Origin: CAZNKU01 sp045545235
GTDB taxonomy: Bacteria > Bacillota > Clostridia > Monoglobales > Firm-18
Direction: 5' to 3'
Assembly (NCBI GenBank): GCA_045545235.1
Contig: JAZQAN010000038.1
Span: 1 to 54,642 of the forward strand
Length of the DNA: 54,642 bases
How positions within the stretch are numbered: the stretch's first letter is position 1; each line of letters starts with the position of its first letter. Positions 7,301 to 15,766 of the stretch are shown here, in pieces. Under the pieces are notes generated by a model. That model was not told where the DNA came from. It saw nothing but the letters and a program-made list of their open reading frames with translations, and did no database searches. Both the position numbers and the translations under genes were made by a program.

Positions 7301-9391
7301 ATGGCAGACTATTTAGTGGTGGTGGAATCACCTGCCAAAGCTAAAACTATTAAAAAATATCTTGGTAAGAACTACAATGTTCTTGCTTCTAACGGACATA
7401 TCCGTGACTTACCAAAAAGTCAGTTGGGTATTGATGTTGAAAATAATTTTGAACCCAAGTATATCACTATCCGTGGTAAAGGTGATTTGCTTACAAAATT
7501 GAAAAAAGAAGCTAAAGCAGCAAAAAAAGTTTTTCTCGCAACCGACCCTGACCGAGAAGGAGAAGCTATTTCATGGCACCTTGCATCAGTTCTGGAGATT
7601 GATGAGAAAAATACTTATCGTATAGCATTTAATGAAATTACCAAAAATGCGGTACAAAGTGCGGTTAAAAACCCTCGTGCCATTGACAGAGACCTTGTTG
7701 ATGCACAGCAGGCAAGACGTATTCTTGACCGTATAGTAGGTTATAAAATAAGTCCGCTTTTGTGGAAAAAAGTAAAAAAAGGTCTTAGTGCAGGTCGTGT
7801 GCAGTCTGTGGCAACACGTCTTGTTGTTGACCGCGAAAGAGAAATTGAAGCATTTATTCCTCAGGAATATTGGAGAATAGATGCCAAGCTTAACAAAAGT
7901 GGTGACCGTAAGAAGTTTACAGCCCGTTTTTTTGGTGACGTCAATGGTAAAATAGAACTTACAAATGAGGCACAGGTAATAGGTATTCTTTCAACAATAG
8001 ACGGAAAACCGTACATTGTAAATGATGTTGTTACAAAGACGAAAAGCCGTACTCCTGCACCTCCGTTTATTACAAGTACGCTTCAGCAGGAAGCTTCACG
8101 TAAGCTTAACTTTACATCACGCCGTACTATGCAGGCGGCACAACAGCTTTATGAAGGCGTTGAGGTTAAGGGTAAGGGAACGGTTGGTCTTATCACTTAT
8201 ATGAGAACTGATTCTCTTCGTATTGCAGATGTGGCACGAGATGCGGCATTTGAATTTATAAAAGCAACATATGGCACAGAGTATGCTCCTGAAAAACCAC
8301 GAGTGTATAAAACAAAGAAATCTGCACAGGATGCTCACGAAGCTATAAGACCTTCAGATGTTACAATTTTACCTGATGATATAAAGGATAGTGTAACACC
8401 TGACCTTTACAAGGTTTATAAGCTTATCTGGGAACGCTTTGTTGCAAGTCAGATGGCTTCAGCAATATTTGACACCGTTACTGTTGATGTGGGTGTTGAT
8501 AAATATGTTTTCAAAGCTAATGGGTCAACTGTAAAATTCCCCGGCTTTATGAAAATTTATGTGGAAAGCAAGGAAACAAAAGACGATGACGATGTAGCAT
8601 TGCCTGTTCTTGAAAAGGGTGAAGAATTAAATCTTTCAAAGCTTGAGGAATCACAGCATTTTACTGAACCTCCTGCAAGATATACGGAAGCATCTCTTAT
8701 TAAAGCGATGGAAGAAGAGGGTATAGGTCGCCCAAGTACCTATGCTCCTACAATTACAACAATTCTTTCAAGAAACTATATTTCGCGTAAGGGTAAGGCT
8801 TTGCATCCAACAGAGCTTGGCACAGTAATAACTGACCTTATGATTGAATATTTCAAGGATATTGTAGATATTGAATTTACAGCAAATATGGAAGAAAAGC
8901 TCGATGAAGTAGAAGAAGGCAAAATTGACTGGGTTAAAGTTATTGCTGACTTTTACGGACCTTTCGACAGCACTTTGAAGTTTGCCGAAGAGGAAATTGG
9001 AAAAATCAAGATAGAAGATGAAGTTTCAGATGTACCTTGTGAAAAGTGCGGAAGAATGATGGTTTATAAAATGGGTCGCTTCGGTAAATTCCTTGCATGC
9101 CCCGGTTTTCCTGAATGCCGAAACGCAAAACCTATTATTAAAGAAGCGGGGGCAAACTGTCCTAAATGCGGTGGAAAGCTTCTGGTTAAAAAATCAAAGA
9201 GGGGAAAAACCTATTACGGTTGTGAAAATAACCCTACATGCGAATTTATGACATGGGATGTACCGCTTCCGCAGGAATGTCCTAAATGTGGCGGATTGCT
9301 TCTGGAAAATAAATTCAGAGGTAACAGACGTATTTACTGTGCTGATGAAAAATGCGGCTATGAAGAAAGTAAGGAGAAAAAGAGCAAATGA
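7301..9391 (+). CDS. topA: DNA topoisomerase I
   Basis: A 696-residue type IA topoisomerase that relaxes negative supercoils. The TOPRIM domain (VVVESPAKAKTIKKYLG; ATDPDREGEAISWHL) is N-terminal, and the active-site tyrosine is Y300 in GLITYMRTDS. Three C-terminal four-cysteine zinc ribbons follow (from about residue 580): CEKCG...CPGFPEC, CPKCGG...CENNPTC and CPKCGG...CADEKC. The length is normal for Bacillota. An ATGA overlap couples it to trmFO, and it follows dprA by 22 bases, so the three genes probably share one transcript. Confidence 0.97.
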   Translation: MADYLVVVESPAKAKTIKKYLGKNYNVLASNGHIRDLPKSQLGIDVENNFEPKYITIRGKGDLLTKLKKEAKAAKKVFLATDPDREGEAISWHLASVLEIDEKNTYRIAFNEITKNAVQSAVKNPRAIDRDLVDAQQARRILDRIVGYKISPLLWKKVKKGLSAGRVQSVATRLVVDREREIEAFIPQEYWRIDAKLNKSGDRKKFTARFFGDVNGKIELTNEAQVIGILSTIDGKPYIVNDVVTKTKSRTPAPPFITSTLQQEASRKLNFTSRRTMQAAQQLYEGVEVKGKGTVGLITYMRTDSLRIADVARDAAFEFIKATYGTEYAPEKPRVYKTKKSAQDAHEAIRPSDVTILPDDIKDSVTPDLYKVYKLIWERFVASQMASAIFDTVTVDVGVDKYVFKANGSTVKFPGFMKIYVESKETKDDDDVALPVLEKGEELNLSKLEESQHFTEPPARYTEASLIKAMEEEGIGRPSTYAPTITTILSRNYISRKGKALHPTELGTVITDLMIEYFKDIVDIEFTANMEEKLDEVEEGKIDWVKVIADFYGPFDSTLKFAEEEIGKIKIEDEVSDVPCEKCGRMMVYKMGRFGKFLACPGFPECRNAKPIIKEAGANCPKCGGKLLVKKSKRGKTYYGCENNPTCEFMTWDVPLPQECPKCGGLLLENKFRGNRRIYCADEKCGYEESKEKKSK

Positions 9392-10674
9392 TGGTAACCG
9401 TTATCGGTGCAGGTCTTGCAGGTTGCGAGGCGGCATGGCAAATTGCAAACAGAGGTGTTAAGGTAAGGCTTATAGATATGAAGCCTGAAAAAAAATCACC
9501 TGCTCATAAAAATGACAGTCTTGCAGAACTTGTGTGCAGTAATTCACTTCGTGCAGACGGAATTACAAATGCAGTAGGCCTTCTAAAAGAAGAAATGAGG
9601 CTTTTGGGGTCACTTATTATGGAATGTGCAGATGCTACAAAGGTTCCTGCAGGAGGAGCTTTGGCTGTTGACAGACAGGGCTTTTCGGATATGATTACCG
9701 AAAAAATAAAAAAACACGAAAATATTGAGCTTGTGCTTTCTGAGGAAGTTTCAAAAATTCCCGATGGCATTGTGGTTATAGCTACAGGTCCGCTTACTTC
9801 CGATGCTCTTATTGGTGAAATAACACGCCTTACAGAGGGAGAAGAATATCTGCACTTTTTTGATGCGGCGGCACCTATTGTTATGTATGACAGCATTGAC
9901 CATGACATAACATATAAAGCGGCACGCTATGGTAAGGGTGGAGATGACTATATAAATTGCCCTATGACAAAAGAGCAGTACGAGGCATTCTGGAATGAAC
10001 TTGTAAATGCAGAAACTGCAGAACTAAAGGAATTTGAAAACAATGTTTTTGAAGGTTGTATGCCTGTTGAGGTTATGGCGAAAAGAGGTAAGGATACTCT
10101 TGTTTTCGGTCCTTTAAAGCCTGTTGGACTTGACAAGCCTGACGGCACAAGAAATTATGCTGTTGTACAGCTTCGTCAGGATAATGCAGAGGGTACAATG
10201 TATAATATTGTAGGATTTCAGACACATCTTAAATTTCCTGAACAAAAAAGAGTTTTTGGAATGATTCCCGGTCTTGAAAATGCAACTTTTGCACGCTATG
10301 GTGTTATGCACAGAAATACGTATATAAATTCACCTAATCTTTTAGATGCAACCTATAATATGAAAAAATACCCCAATGTGTTTTTTGCAGGGCAGATTAC
10401 AGGTGTTGAGGGGTATGTTGAAAGTGCTTCAAGCGGACTTGTGGCAGGTATAAATGCAGCAATGAAGGCATTGAGCAAGGGAAAAGTAGTATTTGACCGT
10501 GCAACGGCACATGGTGCTCTTGCAGCATATATTTCAGAATATAAAGGCAAAAATTTTCAGCCAATGAATATAAATTTCGGGCTTTTGCCGTCATTGGATG
10601 AGCGAATTAAAAATAAAAAGGAAAGATATGAAAAAATTTCTAAAAAAGCTCTTGCAATTATAGAAAATATGTGA
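9388..10674 (+). CDS. trmFO: tRNA (uracil-54-C5)-methyltransferase, folate-dependent
   Basis: A 428-residue TrmFO, the FAD enzyme that makes ribothymidine at position 54 of tRNA using methylenetetrahydrofolate rather than S-adenosylmethionine. The N-terminal dinucleotide fold (VTVIGAGLAGCEAAWQIANRG), the CSNSLRAD motif with the catalytic cysteine region, and the C-terminal FFAGQITGVEGYVESASSGLVAG are all clear. Two ATG codons are adjacent (9388 and 9391); the first is better spaced from AAGGAG. The start overlaps the topA stop by four bases. It is a paralogue of MnmG, also encoded in this window. Confidence 0.96.
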   Translation: MMVTVIGAGLAGCEAAWQIANRGVKVRLIDMKPEKKSPAHKNDSLAELVCSNSLRADGITNAVGLLKEEMRLLGSLIMECADATKVPAGGALAVDRQGFSDMITEKIKKHENIELVLSEEVSKIPDGIVVIATGPLTSDALIGEITRLTEGEEYLHFFDAAAPIVMYDSIDHDITYKAARYGKGGDDYINCPMTKEQYEAFWNELVNAETAELKEFENNVFEGCMPVEVMAKRGKDTLVFGPLKPVGLDKPDGTRNYAVVQLRQDNAEGTMYNIVGFQTHLKFPEQKRVFGMIPGLENATFARYGVMHRNTYINSPNLLDATYNMKKYPNVFFAGQITGVEGYVESASSGLVAGINAAMKALSKGKVVFDRATAHGALAAYISEYKGKNFQPMNINFGLLPSLDERIKNKKERYEKISKKALAIIENM

Positions 10675-10680
10675 TATAAT
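10652..10680 (+). promoter_or_regulatory. promoter of rpsB-tsf
   Basis: TTGCAA (10652-10657), 17-base spacer, TATAAT (10675-10680). The -35 box lies within the 3' end of trmFO and the -10 box just after its stop. Confidence 0.7.
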
Positions 10681-10685
10681 ATTCA

Positions 10686-10800
10686 AGCTGCAAAATGCGG
10701 CTAAAAATACACACGCAGACGGATTTGTGTGCTGTTGCCCCTGTGGTTGTGCATAAAAATGAAGTTTTGCGGAGGTATAAAAACAAGGAGGAAAATTAAA
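10686..10800 (+). promoter_or_regulatory. structured rpsB leader
   Basis: About 115 untranslated bases. The 5' end can form AGCTGC/GCGGCT (10686-10691 with 10697-10702, one G-U), and a CACAC/GTGTG pairing follows. There is no terminator. Leader autoregulation by S2 is known in other bacteria; here it is inferred from length and structure only. Confidence 0.4.
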
Positions 10801-11538
10801 ATGGCAGTAATTTCAATGAAACAGCTGCTTGAGGCCGGTGTACACTTTGGTCACCAGACTCGCAGATGGAACCCGAAAATGGCAGAGTACATTTTCACAG
10901 AAAGAAACGGTATCTACATCATCGACTTGCAGAAGACTGCAAAGAAGATTGAAGAAGCTTATGCTTTCGTAAGAGACGTGGCTTTGGACGGCAAGGATAT
11001 CTTGTTCGTAGGTACAAAGAAACAGGCTCAGGAAGCTATCACAGAAGAAGCTAAGAGAATCGGTATGTACTACGTTAACAACCGTTGGTTGGGTGGTATG
11101 CTTACAAACTTCAAAACTATCAGAAAGAGTATTGACCGTTTGTATCAGCTACAGAAAATGGAAGAAGACGGTACATTTGAACTTCTACCTAAGAAGGAAG
11201 TTATGAAGCTTAAGAAGGAAATGGAAAAGCTTGAAAAGAACTTCGGCGGTATTAAGGAAATGAAGGACATGCCTGGTGCAATGTTCGTTGTTGACCCTCG
11301 TAAGGAAAAAATCGCTATTGCAGAAGCTAAGAGACTTAACATCCCTGTAGTAGCTATTGTTGATACAAACTGTGACCCTGAAGAAGTTGATTACGTTATC
11401 CCTGGTAACGATGATGCTATCAGAGCAGTTAAATTGATTGTTGAATGCATTGCTAACGCTGTTTTGGAAGCAAAACAGGGCGAATCAATGGCAGCAGCAG
11501 TTGAAGAAGACGAAGAAGCTGCAGCAGATGCTGAATAA
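10801..11538 (+). CDS. rpsB: 30S ribosomal protein S2
   Basis: A 245-residue uS2. The family start MAVISMKQLLEAGVHFGHQTRRWNPKM fixes the initiation codon at ATG 10801, preceded by AAGGAGG; an open frame reaching back to 10729 is untranslated leader. Conserved IDLQKT, NNRWLGGMLTN and PGAMFVVDP segments are present, and the tail is acidic and alanine-rich (from about residue 228). S2 joins late in 30S assembly and recruits S1 in other bacteria. tsf follows after 39 bases in the classical rpsB-tsf order. Confidence 0.97.
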   Translation: MAVISMKQLLEAGVHFGHQTRRWNPKMAEYIFTERNGIYIIDLQKTAKKIEEAYAFVRDVALDGKDILFVGTKKQAQEAITEEAKRIGMYYVNNRWLGGMLTNFKTIRKSIDRLYQLQKMEEDGTFELLPKKEVMKLKKEMEKLEKNFGGIKEMKDMPGAMFVVDPRKEKIAIAEAKRLNIPVVAIVDTNCDPEEVDYVIPGNDDAIRAVKLIVECIANAVLEAKQGESMAAAVEEDEEAAADAE

Positions 11539-11577
11539 TTTTTCGTTTTAAAAATTTAAGATAAGGAGACTTTAAAT

Positions 11578-12474
11578 ATGAGTTTTACAGCTGCAGATGT
11601 TAAAAATTTGCGTGAAAAGACCGGTTGCGGTATGATGGACTGCAAAAAGGCTCTTACAGAAACTAATGGTGATTTTGACAAGGCTATGGACTTCCTAAGA
11701 GAGAAAGGTCTTGCTACTGCTGAAAAGAAGGCAGGCAGAATCGCTGCTGAAGGTATGGTTGACATTCTTGTTGAAGGTAACGTAGGTGCTATGGTTGAAG
11801 TTAACTCTGAAACAGACTTCGTTGCTAAGAATGCTGAATTCCAGGAATTTGTTAAGAATATTGCTAAGCAGGTTATTGCTACAAACCCTGCTGATGTTGA
11901 TGCTTTGCTTGCTTCAAACTTTGTTGATGACAGCGCAGTAACAATTAAAGATATGCTTACAGAAAAAATCGCTAAAATCGGTGAAAACATGAACATCAGA
12001 AGATTTGCACGTTTCGATGGTAATGTAGTTGGTTACATCCATATGGGCGGTAGAATCGGTGTTATGGTTAATGTTGAATGTGCTGATTTCAGTGATGAAG
12101 CTAAAGATGCTGCAAGAGACGTAGCTATGCACATTGCTGCTATGAATCCTGCATACCTTGATGAAGCTTCAGTTCCTGCTGAAGACCTTGAAAAGGAAAA
12201 GCACTTCATTCTTGCACAGATGAAGGAAGATCCTAAAAATGCTAATAAGCCTGAAAACATTTTGGAAAAAATGCTTACAGGTAAAGTTAATAAATTCTTT
12301 GAACAGAACTGCTTGACAAAGCAGGCATTCGTTAAGGATGACAGCGTATCTGTTGAAAAGTACCTTGCATCCAAGGGAGTTAAATTGGTTGACTTTGTTC
12401 GTTTTGAAAAAGGCGAAGGTCTTGAAAAGAAAGTTGACGATTTCGCTGCTGAAGTTGCAAGCATGATGAAATAA
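11578..12474 (+). CDS. tsf: elongation factor Ts
   Basis: A 298-residue EF-Ts, the nucleotide exchange factor that releases GDP from EF-Tu. The N-terminal UBA-like module (VKNLREKTGCGMMDCKKAL) and the SETDFVAKN motif, which contacts EF-Tu, are intact, followed by the two core subdomains. An AAGGAG site precedes the ATG. A strong terminator ends the operon. Confidence 0.97.
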   Translation: MSFTAADVKNLREKTGCGMMDCKKALTETNGDFDKAMDFLREKGLATAEKKAGRIAAEGMVDILVEGNVGAMVEVNSETDFVAKNAEFQEFVKNIAKQVIATNPADVDALLASNFVDDSAVTIKDMLTEKIAKIGENMNIRRFARFDGNVVGYIHMGGRIGVMVNVECADFSDEAKDAARDVAMHIAAMNPAYLDEASVPAEDLEKEKHFILAQMKEDPKNANKPENILEKMLTGKVNKFFEQNCLTKQAFVKDDSVSVEKYLASKGVKLVDFVRFEKGEGLEKKVDDFAAEVASMMK

Positions 12475-12490
12475 TTAAATTATAATTTTA

Positions 12491-12524
12491 AAGACGAAAG
12501 CTTGTGCTTTCGTCTTTTTGTTTT
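12491..12524 (+). terminator. terminator after tsf
   Basis: Perfect 11-bp stem AAGACGAAAGC/GCTTTCGTCTT with loop TTGT, followed by TTTGTTTT. It also separates rpsB-tsf from the convergent TIR gene. Confidence 0.88.
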
Positions 12525-14649
12525 AAAGTTTAAATATTTCCTTTATAGTGTCTACAATTACTTTAATAAGAGAATTTATTGCAGATAATATGATGTCTGA
12601 AATTGTATAGGTGTTTTTCTGCGGTACATAAGTATGGTTTTTAAGCTTTTGGTATCTGTCCAGAAAATATGCATGCCACCTTCCGTTTTCTGCCTTATAA
12701 TTTTCGGGGTCTAACGGACAAAGCTCCATATAATAGTTTTCACTATCCCTGTATGCAGCTTCAGCAAGCGAGTAGTTACCTGAAAGAAAGTATGCATCTG
12801 CAAGAGTAATTGTGTATGAAAGCAGGGTTTGCTTGTTTTTTAAATCCATATTACTGTATTTAATATACATAATTGCATCTTTAAGATATGGAATTGCAAC
12901 ACGCGGCTTGTTCCATTTCTTATAAAAGCAACCGACTTCATAATTGATACCGTGCATATTTATAATATCAAGTCTATTGTCGTGCCTTTTAAATTCGTTA
13001 TACAGCGAAAGGGCTTTTTTATACAATATTTCTGCCGTTACATAATCTTTTTCTGCCAGGTATGTACGTGCTTCACACAGATAAGTCAAAGCGTGGGGAA
13101 TGTTTACGTTAGAATATACACCCTGCTTGCTTCTGGAAATAACTTCTCTGTTCTTTGCTGCCATCATACGAACACCGTTTGTATCATTGTGTTTTTCATA
13201 TATGCGCATCATAGTATTGTAGGTTGCACAAAGTTGGCTGTTAAATCCGTTTACACGCTTTTCATTTGCCTCAAGTTCACCTATAAAGCTGTTGTATATC
13301 TTTAATGCCTCGGTATAATTTCCTGAATCATCAACGATTCCTACAAGAAGAGTGTATAATTTATATTTTACCCTGAGGTCATCTTTGTCTTTGTAATTTT
13401 GGGCAAACTCTATTCCCTTTCTTACTATGGCTTCTGCTTCGCTATATTTTTCCTGCTCATTCAACATATGTGCAAGGGTGTATAATCCGTTACAATAGAA
13501 GCTTCGGGTGTTTGGGAAATTTTTCCTGATAGTTATTTTTTCCTGATTTTGAACAAGCAAGGTTTGCCATTTTATGGCTTCGTCATAATTTTGTTCAACA
13601 TCAAATCCAAAACGATACATTTCAACAAGTTTTGATAGGGCGTTTATCCTGTTTTTCTTTGCGGCAAATTTTATAAGCTCCAGACCTCGTTTTATATCTA
13701 ATTCAACAGTTATACCTTCCATATAGGCAAGCCCCATATAGTAAAAATCATCAAGAGTATGTTTTACTTTTGGAAGGGGTTTAAGAGCAGTTTTTACAAG
13801 TTCCGCAATTTTTTCAAAATCTCTTACACCTACGCAGGGTGGAAGGTCGGGGAACTTTTCTCTTAGTAATTTCATATCCGTTTTTTTCGCTTCAATGGGA
13901 ATAATGAATTTATTGAGTTTTTTTGCAAGAGGATATTCGCTGTTTAAAACATAATTGTTGCCTTCAATTATATTTGGTGTTATAACCATTACGAATATGT
14001 CACAGTTTTTTATGCCATCGGCAATATTTTCATTAAAATCTTCACCTGGTATAAGAAATTCGTCATACCATATTCCCAAAAATCTGTTTATGTCAGGTCT
14101 GTGAAGGGTTTTCATAACAGTTTTTGCAACACTTCGATCTTTTTTTCTGTAACTTAAAAAAACTTTTCCCTCAAGAGCAGCTTCAATTTTTTTAGTAAGG
14201 TTTTCTTCATGGGTGAATCTTTTTGTATGGTATTTTATTTTATCCTCATATTCGGCTTGATTTAGCTTTGTTTTATCAAGAAATTGAATGCTTCCAAATT
14301 TTTCGAGGACAAGTGTATCAAGATTTGGTTCTACAACTATGGGTATTATATGCTTATGTTGGGTTATTGCATATTTTAAATCATAATCAAAGGCTTTGTT
14401 TGGGGTTGTAAGAAGTTTTTTAGTTACAGCAAAAACAAATAATTTTATGTCGGAAAGGTCGAAATTTCTGGTATTTTCATTAATCTGGGCGTCGGGGGAA
14501 TAGTAATAAATTGCACAGTCATTGTGTTTTAAAAGATCGTTTACAATAACGTCTTTGTATTTGGTAAAATCATCCGGATGGCAAGAAAAATACGCTTTCG
14601 GCTTACGTGAAATATTAATGGTATTTTGCGCGGAATATTTAATATGCAT
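12523..14649 (-). CDS. tandem TIR-domain protein with Sel1/TPR repeats
   Basis: A 708-residue protein, apparently cytosolic. Residues 18-110 look like a degenerate TIR fold (KAYFSC; DLSDIKLFVFAVT; HKHIIPIVVEP) in which the usual catalytic glutamate position appears as D90. Residues 162-253 form a clear second TIR domain: FLSYRKKDRS, WYDEFLIPGEDF, IKNCDIFVMVITPN, and SEYPLA with candidate catalytic E238, then KFIIPIE. From about residue 302 a Sel1-like repeat and several TPR-like helical pairs run to about 660, and a short amphipathic helix ends the protein. TIR domains in bacteria often cleave NAD or make cyclic ADP-ribose signals, with the repeats sensing a partner; that activity here is inference. 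GGAGG precedes the ATG. It stands alone between rpsB-tsf and tRNA-Gln. Confidence 0.8.
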   Translation of the reverse strand: MHIKYSAQNTINISRKPKAYFSCHPDDFTKYKDVIVNDLLKHNDCAIYYYSPDAQINENTRNFDLSDIKLFVFAVTKKLLTTPNKAFDYDLKYAITQHKHIIPIVVEPNLDTLVLEKFGSIQFLDKTKLNQAEYEDKIKYHTKRFTHEENLTKKIEAALEGKVFLSYRKKDRSVAKTVMKTLHRPDINRFLGIWYDEFLIPGEDFNENIADGIKNCDIFVMVITPNIIEGNNYVLNSEYPLAKKLNKFIIPIEAKKTDMKLLREKFPDLPPCVGVRDFEKIAELVKTALKPLPKVKHTLDDFYYMGLAYMEGITVELDIKRGLELIKFAAKKNRINALSKLVEMYRFGFDVEQNYDEAIKWQTLLVQNQEKITIRKNFPNTRSFYCNGLYTLAHMLNEQEKYSEAEAIVRKGIEFAQNYKDKDDLRVKYKLYTLLVGIVDDSGNYTEALKIYNSFIGELEANEKRVNGFNSQLCATYNTMMRIYEKHNDTNGVRMMAAKNREVISRSKQGVYSNVNIPHALTYLCEARTYLAEKDYVTAEILYKKALSLYNEFKRHDNRLDIINMHGINYEVGCFYKKWNKPRVAIPYLKDAIMYIKYSNMDLKNKQTLLSYTITLADAYFLSGNYSLAEAAYRDSENYYMELCPLDPENYKAENGRWHAYFLDRYQKLKNHTYVPQKNTYTISDIILSAINSLIKVIVDTIKEIFKL

Positions 14650-14661
14650 TTCAAATTCCTC

Positions 14662-14709
14662 CTGATACTTTGTTAATTTGATTTTAGTACAAATGTATCA
14701 GATTGTCAA
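14662..14709 (-). promoter_or_regulatory. promoter and candidate operator of TIR gene
   Basis: Minus-strand TTGACA (14704-14709), 17-base spacer, TAAAAT (14681-14686). An inverted repeat, CTGATACTTTGT (14662-14673) against ACAAATGTATCAG (14689-14701), 12 pairs with one bulged base, brackets the -10 box. That placement suits a repressor site; no regulator gene is adjacent. Confidence 0.65.
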
Positions 14710-14810
14710 TGTTGGTTTTATTGTTTTACTGTATAGTCAAAAACTTTTATACATAGGTTTATATTATAAAATATGATTTACATTCCGTTTAGTATAATAA
14801 TCAAGAATAT

Positions 14811-14843
14811 AAAAAAAGAGCAAACATTAGTTTGCTCTTTTTT
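14811..14843 (-). terminator. terminator of tRNA-Gln
   Basis: Stem AAAAAAGAGCAAAC/GTTTGCTCTTTTTT with loop ATTA, directly abutting the encoded CCA; the minus-strand product ends in a run of T. Confidence 0.85.
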
Positions 14844-14916
14844 GGTTGCCGGACTAGGATTCGAACCCAGACAAACAGAGTCAGAGTCTGTCGTGCTACC
14901 TTTACACAATCCGGCA
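14843..14916 (-). tRNA. tRNA-Gln (CTG)
   Basis: Minus-strand cloverleaf starting with U as usual for glutamine tRNA: acceptor TGCCGGA/TCCGGCA, anticodon loop CTCTGAC giving anticodon CTG, T-loop GTTCGAATC and encoded ACCA. It reads CAG codons; a TTG isoacceptor is presumably encoded elsewhere. It is a single-gene transcript with its own consensus promoter and terminator. Confidence 0.95.
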
Positions 14917-14928
14917 TCAACAGAGAAT

Positions 14929-14957
14929 ATTATATCACTTTAAAAGCAGTTTGTCAA
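14929..14957 (-). promoter_or_regulatory. promoter of tRNA-Gln
   Basis: Minus-strand TTGACA (14952-14957), 17-base spacer, TATAAT (14929-14934): a perfect consensus sigma-A promoter. Confidence 0.88.
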
Positions 14958-15019
14958 TAGAAAATTACTTTTTTCTGATATAATTTTGTAAAAATATTAT
15001 TAAACTCTATATAGTATTC

Positions 15020-15049
15020 TTGACAAGATATATATAAATATTATACAAT
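15020..15049 (+). promoter_or_regulatory. promoter of radC-yqhQ-prmC
   Basis: TTGACA (15020-15025), 18-base spacer, TACAAT (15044-15049), 38 bases ahead of the radC start. Confidence 0.65.
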
Positions 15050-15087
15050 AAATAAAGAAATTATGGTAGAAGGAGAAGTATGGCATT

Positions 15088-15750
15088 ATGGCAATCGGAC
15101 ATAGACGTCGCTTGATTGAAAAAGTGTTTGAAAATGGTATAGAAACTTTATTGGAACACGAATTTTTAGAACTTTGTCTTTTTAGTGTTTATAAAAGATG
15201 TGATACTAATCCGTTAGCCCACGCATTGCTTGATAAATTCGGAAGTCTTGATAATGTTTGCGGGGCAACTACAGAAGAGCTTATGCAGGTAGAGGGAATA
15301 GGAAGTGCCGCTGCAGAATATATAAAACTTATTCCTCATATGGCAAAAGGATATATGCTTCATACAACTGCGCGTAAAAAGAAAATATATGAAACTAAAG
15401 AAAGTATGTGCGAAAGATGTGTTGCACTTTTAAAGGGGTATAAAAATGAAGCTGCCTATGCACTTTGTTTTGATAGTAAACGTCACTTGTTAAAAGAGGT
15501 TAAAATAGGTGAAGGTTCACCGGGAACTGTTACAATGGACCCAAGAAAGATTATGGATGCAATTGCACATTCTTCAACTACGGGTGTTATGATATGTCAC
15601 AATCATCCGGCGGGCAGTATGCTGCCATCACCACGGGATATGACTACTACGCTTGCAGTTAAAGAACTTTTAAGAAATATAGGTATTGAGCTTATTGACC
15701 ATATTGTGGTTGCCGATAATGAATATATTTCGTGTATTACTTTAGATTAG
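15088..15750 (+). CDS. radC: RadC family JAB-domain protein
   Basis: A 220-residue RadC. A helix-hairpin-helix region (LMQVEGIGSAAAEYIKL, about residues 66-85) is followed by a JAB1/MPN-like metalloprotease fold (about 100-220) with the signature HNHPAGSMLPSPRD holding the metal-binding histidines and aspartate. The E. coli name came from a mutation later assigned to another gene, so a DNA-repair role is not established; the biochemical function is unknown. An AGGAG site lies 12 bases upstream. A second ATG at 15080, out of frame, sits closer to that site and opens an 11-codon reading frame overlapping the radC start, which may reduce its translation. Confidence 0.9.
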   Translation: MAIGHRRRLIEKVFENGIETLLEHEFLELCLFSVYKRCDTNPLAHALLDKFGSLDNVCGATTEELMQVEGIGSAAAEYIKLIPHMAKGYMLHTTARKKKIYETKESMCERCVALLKGYKNEAAYALCFDSKRHLLKEVKIGEGSPGTVTMDPRKIMDAIAHSSTTGVMICHNHPAGSMLPSPRDMTTTLAVKELLRNIGIELIDHIVVADNEYISCITLD

Positions 15751-15766
15751 TAAAGGGAGAATTAAT

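Noticed and set aside
12523..14649. Thoeris or CBASS system
   Set aside because: A TIR protein is present, but no SLOG/ThsA, nucleotidyltransferase or other partner gene lies beside it.
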